This document shows positions 57,919-64,000 of a DNA stretch of 64,000 nucleotides, in pieces. The position numbers and the translations under genes are program-made. The stretch lies in NCBI RefSeq assembly GCF_020075545.1, contig NZ_JAIQZK010000002.1, positions 310,001-374,000 of the forward strand, given 5' to 3'. This DNA comes from Nocardioides sp. TRM66260-LWL (GTDB taxonomy: Bacteria > Actinomycetota > Actinomycetes > Propionibacteriales > Nocardioidaceae). Positions within the stretch are counted from its first letter, which is position 1, and each line of letters begins with the position of its first letter. The notes under the pieces were generated by a model. It was not told the DNA's origin and searched no databases. It worked only from the letters and a program-made list of their open reading frames with translations.

Positions 57919-59024
57919 GAGAAGTCGGTGGCCCGCTCGTGGGCCGCGGCCCCGAGCCGCGTCCGCAGGGCCGGGTCGTCGGCGAGCCGGACGATCGTCG
58001 CCGCGAGCATGCCGACGTCGCCGGGCGGGACGCGCAGCCCGTCGCGTCCGTCGGTGACGATCTCGGCGGCTCCCCCGGCGTCGGTGACGACGACCGGGCG
58101 TCCCTGCGCCATCGCCTCCACGATCACCTGCCCGAACGGCTCGGGCCGGACGCTGGTGTGCAGCACGGCGTCGTGCTGCGCGAGGCGGGCGACGACGTCG
58201 TCGACGTGCCCGTGCAGGTGCACCCGCTCGGCCAGGCCCTCGGCGGCGATCAGGCCGTGCAGGCGCTCGACGTGGTCGGCGTCGGACTCGAACAGGCTCG
58301 CGCCGTACAGGTGCAGGCTCAGACACAGGTCGGGCCGCGTGCGACGCAGCGCCGCGAGCGCCCGCAGCGCCACGTCCTGGCCCTTCCACGCCGTGAGCCG
58401 GCCGACGAGGGCCAGCGAGAGCTCGCCGGGCCGGGTCGCCGGGAGCGCGGGGGCGACGGGCGGCACGTCGGTCGGGCACGGCAGGGCGACGGCGCGTCCG
58501 CGGGCCCGAGACGGCAGGCCGTCGCGGGTCCAGGCGGAGTTGGCGATCAGCCGCGTGGCCGTCAGCGACGCCGTGCGCAGCAGCGTCCGGTTGGCGGCGG
58601 AGTAGGTGGCGGCGTCGAGCCGCTCGTGCACGTGCATGACGGCGGGCAGGCCGAGGCTGCGGGCCACCGGCAGCCCGAGCACGTGCGCCTTCGCGCTGTT
58701 GGTGTAGACGACGTCGGCCTGCGCGGCCTGCAGTCGCGCGCGCAGCCGGGCGACCGTCGGCGCGAGCCCGCCCACCGACCGCGCGAGCCGCGCGAGGGAC
58801 GCGTGCCCGCCCACGCCGGCCGCGTCCTCGTCGAGGCGGACGACGTCGATCTCGACGCCCGTGGACTCCAGTCTGCGCACCAGCGGCCCGTCCTCGGTGA
58901 GCACGACCAGCGGGTCGATCGCCTCGGTGCGCGCGAGCATGCCGGCCAGGTAGAGCTCGGCGCCCGAGAGGGCGGCGCTGTGGCCGAGGAAGACCACGCG
59001 GGGCATGCGCGGAGGGGAGGTCAT
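57825..59024 (-). CDS. GT4 family glycosyltransferase
   Basis: A 399-aa GT4 enzyme: N-terminal FLGHSAALSGAELYLAGML, HVHERLDAATYSAANRTLL in the acceptor domain, LALVGRLTAWKGQDVALRAL and the donor motif RPEPFGQVIVEAMAQGRPVV (EX7E). It transfers a sugar from a nucleotide donor, probably to cell-wall or extracellular polysaccharide. ATG with GAGGA seven bases upstream. Overlaps the convergent XRE gene by 94 bases with a short Ser/Ala tail. Confidence 0.87.
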   Translation of the reverse strand: MTSPPRMPRVVFLGHSAALSGAELYLAGMLARTEAIDPLVVLTEDGPLVRRLESTGVEIDVVRLDEDAAGVGGHASLARLARSVGGLAPTVARLRARLQAAQADVVYTNSAKAHVLGLPVARSLGLPAVMHVHERLDAATYSAANRTLLRTASLTATRLIANSAWTRDGLPSRARGRAVALPCPTDVPPVAPALPATRPGELSLALVGRLTAWKGQDVALRALAALRRTRPDLCLSLHLYGASLFESDADHVERLHGLIAAEGLAERVHLHGHVDDVVARLAQHDAVLHTSVRPEPFGQVIVEAMAQGRPVVVTDAGGAAEIVTDGRDGLRVPPGDVGMLAATIVRLADDPALRTRLGAAAHERATDFSYAEVLPRWEAVLLEAAGGTGPRTASSASRS

Positions 59025-59161
59025 GGGGTTCCTCGTGGGAGCGGGAGGGGGCCGCGGGGAGGCTCGCGCCACTCTAGGCGGCCGCGCGGTCGGCGTGCGT
59101 GCATCCTCCGCGTCGTGGCGCCCACGACCTAGGTCGACGGCGGGTCGCCGGGCCGGCCGGA

Positions 59162-60556
59162 CTAGACCGACGCCCAGCCCGCGAGCCGCTCGACGGCGAC
59201 GTCGCGGTGACGCGCGATCCGTGTCAGAGCGTCCTCGAGCGCCGGGGTGCGGTCCGCTTCGGGCACGCGTCCGGGGTTGATCGCGACGCCCGACGCCCAC
59301 GCGCGGATGTCCGTCTCGGCGCCCCAGGCCGCCGCCGAGCGCAGGCCGCGCGCGTTCATGTCGGCCCAGTCCTCGAGCCGGTCGCCGAACGGGACGGGGT
59401 GGCACAGCGCGTTCCTCGTCGCGTCGTCGTCGCGGGTGGCCTCGACGTAGCCGACCAGCGCCGCGCCGAAGCACGGGAACCCGGCGCGCACCGGCTGGAG
59501 GGTGATCCGCTCGGGTGACCACACCGGCAGCAGGGGCGGGTTGCGCAGCCCGTCGGCGGCGCAGTGGACGACCAGCGCGTCCGGACCGATCTCGACCGTG
59601 CCGTCGTCGCAGAGCAGCCGGCCGTCCTCGACCCGCCGCACGTGGCCGAGCCGGACGACGTCGGTGATGCTGCGCAGCAGCTCCAGCTCCCAGCGGCCGA
59701 GCGTCGGCGCCTTGGCCATGGTGGGCCGACGGGTCGGGTCGAGGCGCAGCATGACGCCGGCGTCCTCGAGGTGCCGCAGCAGGTCGTCGAGGGTCGCCGC
59801 CGACGCCGCGCCCTCGACGATCTCGGCGAACATGCCCTGGTAGACCTCCGGCACAGGCTGGATGCGGGCGCGGTCGAGCATCCACGGCTCGCGCGGCCGC
59901 ACCCAGGTGATCGCGTCGGGGTCGACGCCGTGCCGCAGCAGCCACACGCAGGCGTCCGTGGCGGTCTTGCCGGATCCGACCACCACGTGACGCCGGGCCG
60001 GCCCGGCGTCGGGGAGGTCGTTGACGGCCACCAGGCGCGCGCCCGCCCCCACCTCAAACGGCGGCGGCACCTGGCTCGGGATCCGCGGCGCGACGTACCG
60101 CGCGTCGACGACCCGCGCGCCGGGCGCCACGCGCAGCTCGGCGTCGTCCTCGAGCCGCCGCACCCGGAGGTCGCCCCCCTCTCCCGCGGCGCCGCCGATC
60201 ACCTCGTGCCCGCCGAGGAACCGCACCCGGCCGGTGCCCTCGAGCCGGCGCAGCACCCGGGCGTAGTAGTCGGTGATGTCGGCGGCGGTCGAGCGCACCT
60301 GCAGCCCCGCCTCCGGACCCTCGGTCTGGAGCTCCCCGCCGCCGAGCACCTCGGAGGCGACGCCGTAGAAGCACGCCGCCTGGTGCAGCTGGACGAACGG
60401 GTACGCCTGCAGCCAGTGCCCGCCCGGCGCGTCCTGTCGATCGACGAGCACCACGGTGGCCCCGCGGTGGTCGACCAGCGTGTCGACGAACGCCATCGCC
60501 GACGCGCCCGCGCCCACGACCAGGTAGTCGGCCTCGATCACGTCATGCGGGGTCAT
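59162..60556 (-). CDS. FAD/NAD(P)-binding oxidoreductase
   Basis: A 464-aa flavoprotein. The N-terminal Rossmann motif VVGAGASAMAFVDTLVDHRG (GxGxxA) is followed by DRQDAPGGHWLQAYPFVQLHQ, as in flavin monooxygenases; a second dinucleotide motif VVGSGKTATDACVWLL (about residues 190-205) binds NAD(P)H. The His/Trp-rich GGHWL block is often seen in BVMO-like enzymes, but the BVMO fingerprint is not obvious. Substrate unknown. ATG start; neighbour of the hypothetical at 60590. Confidence 0.75.
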   Translation of the reverse strand: MTPHDVIEADYLVVGAGASAMAFVDTLVDHRGATVVLVDRQDAPGGHWLQAYPFVQLHQAACFYGVASEVLGGGELQTEGPEAGLQVRSTAADITDYYARVLRRLEGTGRVRFLGGHEVIGGAAGEGGDLRVRRLEDDAELRVAPGARVVDARYVAPRIPSQVPPPFEVGAGARLVAVNDLPDAGPARRHVVVGSGKTATDACVWLLRHGVDPDAITWVRPREPWMLDRARIQPVPEVYQGMFAEIVEGAASAATLDDLLRHLEDAGVMLRLDPTRRPTMAKAPTLGRWELELLRSITDVVRLGHVRRVEDGRLLCDDGTVEIGPDALVVHCAADGLRNPPLLPVWSPERITLQPVRAGFPCFGAALVGYVEATRDDDATRNALCHPVPFGDRLEDWADMNARGLRSAAAWGAETDIRAWASGVAINPGRVPEADRTPALEDALTRIARHRDVAVERLAGWASV

Positions 60557-60589
60557 GCCCCGATCGAACCACCCGGGCGATGCACACGG

Positions 60590-60994
60590 TCAGGCGATCG
60601 CGCCCAGGTCGTCGGGAGCCGCGACCCACAGCGCGGTGTCGTGGGCCAGGTGCACCGGCCAGGCGGACGCGCGCGCGAGCGTGCGCGCCCAGGCCAGGTC
60701 GCCGTCCCGACGGCCTCCGCCGGGCCGGGCGTAGAGGAAGGCGACGTCGCGACCGTCGCCGAGATCGGCGAGATCGGCCAGGACGTCGGCCATGATCGCC
60801 AGGTCGGCCGGCGTCGGGTCGGCCGGGAGATCCTCGAGCTTGGTGGCGTGACGGCACTGACCCCTCTCGAGAACCAGCAGCCACACCTGCGGCGCGGCGA
60901 AGCCGAGCGGCTCCATCAGGCGGCGCCAGAGGCGCTCGAGGTCGGCGGCGGTGCGCACCACGGGAAGGTCATCGGGGGTCTGGGTCTCGTTCAT
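60590..60994 (-). CDS. Hypothetical protein
   Basis: A 134-aa soluble protein with LERLWRRLMEPLGFAAPQVWLLVLERGQ, and RDVAFLYARPGGGRRDGDLAWAR. The pattern is that of a small actinobacterial protein of unknown function with alpha/beta fold; no family named. ATG 60994 preferred over an upstream start (61042). It lies downstream of nrdJ beyond a terminator, so probably has its own promoter. Confidence 0.55.
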   Translation of the reverse strand: MNETQTPDDLPVVRTAADLERLWRRLMEPLGFAAPQVWLLVLERGQCRHATKLEDLPADPTPADLAIMADVLADLADLGDGRDVAFLYARPGGGRRDGDLAWARTLARASAWPVHLAHDTALWVAAPDDLGAIA

Positions 60995-61078
60995 GCGGTC
61001 CAGCCTGGGCCGGGCGGGCCCCTCCGCGCCGCGCTCCTCCACAGGCGGCTCGACGCACCGCGTCGGGGACCGGAACGG

Positions 61079-61116
61079 GACCGGGCCGGCCTCCCCGAGG
61101 GGAGACCGGCCCGGTC
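61079..61116 (-). terminator. Terminator-like hairpin after nrdJ
   Basis: An 18-base stem GACCGGGCCGGCCTCCCC (61079-61096) pairs with 61099-61116 with one mismatch; 16 bases beyond the nrdJ stop. Marks the end of the nrdJ transcript. Confidence 0.8.
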
Positions 61117-61132
61117 GTGGCTCAGCCGAGGA

Positions 61133-63994
61133 TCAGCTGCAGCCGGAGGTGCTGCCGCAGCCCTCGCACACGTGGCACGAGCCGGCGGGACGCATCTTGG
61201 TGCCGCAGGTGAAGCACAGCGGGCTGTCGACCGCGGTGCCGGTGATCTGCTCGAGCAGCTCGGCGGAGGTGTGGGCCTCGCCGGCGTCGGCCTGCGGGAC
61301 TTCGAGCACCTCGACCCGCGGAGCCGGGGCGGGCTCCGGCTGGACCGAGGCGGACTCGATCAGCTCGGCGGCCGAGCCGGTCTCTCCGGCCGGCTCGTAG
61401 GAGCCGGTGTCGAGGTAGCGCTGACGCTCGTCGGCCGAGAAGATGCCCAGGGCCTGACGCTCCGCGAAGGGCAGGTAGTCGAGCGCGAGGCGACGGAACA
61501 CGTAGTCCATCAGCGACTGCGACATCCGGACGTCGGGGTCGTCGGTGAGACCGGCCGGCTCGAAGCGCAGGTTGGTGAACTTCGAGACGTAGGTCTCCAG
61601 CGGGACGCCGTACTGCAGGCCGATCGACACCGCGATCGAGAACGCGTCCATGACGCCGGCCAGGGTCGAGCCCTGCTTGCCGAGCTTCAGGAAGATCTCG
61701 CCGAGGGTGCCGTCGTCGTGGGCGCCTGAGGTCAGGTAGCCCTCGGCACCGCCGACGGTGAACGACGTCGTGCGCGAGGCGCGCGACTTCGGCAGGCGCT
61801 TGCGGGTGGGCGCGTAGACGACCTTCTCGACGACGGTCGGCTCCGCGGCCGCCTCGACGGCGACCTCGTCGTCCTTCTTCTCCGCCTTGCCGTCCGACAG
61901 CGGCTGGCCGACCTTGCAGTTGTCGCGGTAGATCGCGGTGGCCTTGAGGCCGAGCTTCCACGACTGGAGGTAGACCTCCTCGATCTCCTCGACCGTGGCC
62001 GTCTCCGGCAGGTTGACGGTCTTGGAGATCGCGCCGGAGAGGAACGGCTGGCAGGCCGCCATCATCCGCACGTGGCCCATCGGCTTGAGCGCGCGCTGGC
62101 CCATGGCGGTGTCGAAGACCTCGTAGTGCTCCCGGCGCAGGCCGGGGGCGTCGACGACGTGGCCGTTCTCGGCGATGTAGGACACGATCGCCTCGACCTG
62201 CTCCGGCTGGTAGCCGAGCTTCTTCAGCGCCCGCGGGATCGTCTGGTTGACGATCTGCATCGAGCCGCCGCCGACCAGCTTCTTGAACTTGACCAGCGAG
62301 AAGTCCGGCTCGATGCCGGTGGTGTCGCAGTCCATCATGAAGCCGATGGTGCCGGTGGGCGCGAGCACCGAGGCCTGCGCGTTGCGGAAGCCGTTGGCCT
62401 TGCCCAGCTCGACGACCTTGGCCCACTCGGCCGTGGCCAGCTTGTGGGTCTGGGCGTCGGCGATCGAGATGGGACGCACCGCGTCGTTGGCCACCTGGTG
62501 CTTGCGCATGACGCGCTGGTGGGCGTCGGCGTTGCGGGCGTAGCCGGCGTAGGGGCCGACGATCGCCGCGAGCTCGGCGGAGCGACGGTACGAGGTGCCG
62601 GTCATCAGCGAGGTGATGGTCGCGGCCATGGTGCGGCCGCCCTCGGAGTCGTAGCCCAGGCCCATCGCCATCAGCAGCGCGCCGAGGTTGGCGTAGCCGA
62701 TGCCGAGCTGGCGGTAGTCGCGGGTGGTCTGGCCGATCGGCTCGGTCGGGAAGTCGGCGAAGCAGATCGAGATGTCCATCGCGGTGATGATGAACTCGAC
62801 CGCCTTGCTGAACAGCTCGGCGTCGAACGTGTCGTCGTCCTTGAGGAACTTCAGCAGGTTCAGCGACGCCAGGTTGCACGAGGAGTTGTCGAGCGACATG
62901 TACTCCGAGCACGGGTTGGACGCGGTGATGCGCCCGGTCTCGGGGTTGGTGTGCCAGTCGTTGATCGTGTCGTCGTACTGCAGACCCGGGTCGGCGCACT
63001 CCCACGCAGCGGTGGCGATCTTGCGGAACAGGTCGCGGGCGTCGACGCGCTCGATGACCTCGCCGGTCTTGCGGGCGCGCAGGCCGAAGTCGGTGCCCTC
63101 CTCGACGGCGCGCATGAACTCGTCGCTGACGCGCACGGAGTTGTTGGCGTTCTGGTACTGCACCGAGGTGATGTCGGCGCCGCCGAGGTCCATGTCGAAC
63201 CCGGCGTCGCGCAGCGCGCGGATCTTGTCCTCCTCGCGCGCCTTGGTCATCACGAACTCCTCGATGTCGGGGTGGTCGACGTCGAGGACGACCATCTTCG
63301 CCGCGCGACGCGTGGCGCCGCCCGACTTGATGGTGCCGGCGGAGGCGTCGGCGCCCCGCATGAACGAGACCGGGCCCGAGGCGGTGCCACCGGAGGAGAG
63401 GAGCTCCTTGGAGGAGCGGATGCGCGAGAGGTTCAGGCCGGCGCCGGAGCCGCCCTTGAAGATGAAGCCCTCCTCCTTGTACCAGTTCAGGATCGAGTCC
63501 ATCGAGTCGTCGACGGAGAGGATGAAGCAGGCCGAGACCTGCTGCGGGCTGGGCGTGCCCACGTTGAACCAGACCGGGGAGTTGAACGAGAAGTACTGGT
63601 GCACCAGCAGCCAGGTGAGCTCGTGCTCGAAGATCTCGACGTCGGCCTCGGTGGCGAAGTAGCCGTGCTCGCGGCCGGCCTTCGTGTAGGTCTTCACGAC
63701 CCGGTCGATGATCTGGCGCAGGCTCCACTCGCGGGCGTCGGTGCCGACCGCGCCGCGGAAGTACTTGGTGGTGACGATCGTGGAGGCGTTGACCGACCAG
63801 AAGTCGGGGTACTCCACGCCGCGCTGCTCGAAGACGGTCTCGCCGGTCTTCCAGTTGGTCTGGACGACGTCGCGCCGCTCCCAGGTGATCTCGTCGTAGG
63901 GGTGGACGCCCTCGGTGCTGAAGACCCGCTTCAGGGTCAGGCCGCCGGCGCGCTCGCTCGCGCTGGGCTGCCCGCCGTTCACCGTCTCGGTCAT
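61133..63994 (-). CDS. nrdJ: Adenosylcobalamin-dependent (class II) ribonucleotide reductase
   Basis: A 953-aa reductase. Recognisable are FSFNSPVWFNVG, CFILSVDDSMDSI, KGGSGAGLNLSRIRSS, the finger-loop region with ASNPCSEYMSLDNSSCNLASLN split around the catalytic Cys, and the C-terminal zinc ribbon CFTCGTKM...CHVCEGCGS that relays electrons from thioredoxin. It reduces ribonucleotides to deoxyribonucleotides using B12, independent of oxygen. In streptomycetes nrdJ is under a B12 riboswitch, but only 6 bases upstream of its start lie in this window, so the leader cannot be examined. nrdR is normally next to it and may lie outside the window. Confidence 0.97.
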   Translation of the reverse strand: MTETVNGGQPSASERAGGLTLKRVFSTEGVHPYDEITWERRDVVQTNWKTGETVFEQRGVEYPDFWSVNASTIVTTKYFRGAVGTDAREWSLRQIIDRVVKTYTKAGREHGYFATEADVEIFEHELTWLLVHQYFSFNSPVWFNVGTPSPQQVSACFILSVDDSMDSILNWYKEEGFIFKGGSGAGLNLSRIRSSKELLSSGGTASGPVSFMRGADASAGTIKSGGATRRAAKMVVLDVDHPDIEEFVMTKAREEDKIRALRDAGFDMDLGGADITSVQYQNANNSVRVSDEFMRAVEEGTDFGLRARKTGEVIERVDARDLFRKIATAAWECADPGLQYDDTINDWHTNPETGRITASNPCSEYMSLDNSSCNLASLNLLKFLKDDDTFDAELFSKAVEFIITAMDISICFADFPTEPIGQTTRDYRQLGIGYANLGALLMAMGLGYDSEGGRTMAATITSLMTGTSYRRSAELAAIVGPYAGYARNADAHQRVMRKHQVANDAVRPISIADAQTHKLATAEWAKVVELGKANGFRNAQASVLAPTGTIGFMMDCDTTGIEPDFSLVKFKKLVGGGSMQIVNQTIPRALKKLGYQPEQVEAIVSYIAENGHVVDAPGLRREHYEVFDTAMGQRALKPMGHVRMMAACQPFLSGAISKTVNLPETATVEEIEEVYLQSWKLGLKATAIYRDNCKVGQPLSDGKAEKKDDEVAVEAAAEPTVVEKVVYAPTRKRLPKSRASRTTSFTVGGAEGYLTSGAHDDGTLGEIFLKLGKQGSTLAGVMDAFSIAVSIGLQYGVPLETYVSKFTNLRFEPAGLTDDPDVRMSQSLMDYVFRRLALDYLPFAERQALGIFSADERQRYLDTGSYEPAGETGSAAELIESASVQPEPAPAPRVEVLEVPQADAGEAHTSAELLEQITGTAVDSPLCFTCGTKMRPAGSCHVCEGCGSTSGCS

Positions 63995-64000
63995 GCGCTG

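Overview
The window is about 64 kb of very GC-rich DNA with dense coding, many GTG starts, frequent ATGA/GTGA stop-start overlaps and numerous apparently leaderless promoters. Together with the gene content (B12-dependent ribonucleotide reductase, GlgC/GlgM glycogen pair, ThrE, WXG100-type proteins, WS/DGAT acyltransferase, LysE/LysG, SigE-like ECF factor) this points to a chromosomal segment of an actinobacterium, most plausibly of the Nocardioidaceae/Propionibacteriales type. The genus is inferred, not shown. I saw no rRNA, tRNA, CRISPR array, phage integrase or insertion sequence.

Layout. 1-2853 (minus): a type VII-like cassette (WXG100-like protein, hypothetical, ~600-aa putative effector, start of a possible immunity gene cut by the edge). 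2908-7628 (minus): an unknown protein coupled to the RNA helicase HrpA. 7683-14772: a small Gly/Pro-rich membrane protein, an MntA/HepT toxin-antitoxin pair, an OmpR-type two-component system, ornithine aminotransferase, and a large ArnT/PMT-like membrane glycosyltransferase. Three of these promoters share one direct-repeat motif and look like a local regulon. 14892-24408: TetR/SDR pair, DUF402, ThrE exporter, carboxylate-amine ligase, FUSC transporter, WS/DGAT, another SDR and a mismatch uracil glycosylase. 24392-28894: membrane protein, divergent glgC and glgM, EthD-like protein, DUF4234 protein.

29193-34887 holds two tandem copies of a DUF1800-DUF1501 operon (the DUF1501 members carry Tat signals). 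35054-37952 has a zinc-finger/winged-helix protein, RlmC with an apparent CTG start, and a luciferase-family monooxygenase. 38061-43751 holds a secreted protein, a calcium-binding-repeat protein facing a matrixin-type metalloprotease, Gnd, a YchJ-like protein and LysE. 43842-47772 has LysG, a TetR/MFS efflux pair with three operator copies, and heme oxygenase. 47835-53430 is a tandem array of three ~600-aa secreted paralogues. 53521-55857 has a hypothetical, an ECF sigma factor with a membrane protein carrying a PASTA-like tail, and a small membrane protein. 56053-61116 has an SDR, an XRE/MmyB regulator, a GT4 glycosyltransferase, an FAD oxidoreductase and a hypothetical. 61133-63994 is nrdJ, complete, starting 6 bases from the window edge.

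Most striking: (i) a shared direct repeat plus identical promoter spacing in front of the response regulator, the small membrane protein and (two helical turns further away) the glycosyltransferase; (ii) two copies of a double-hairpin element whose second part is a perfect GGATATCC-centred palindrome, each between convergent genes; (iii) a CTG start for RlmC that restores its iron-sulfur cysteines; (iv) the two secreted-protein expansions.
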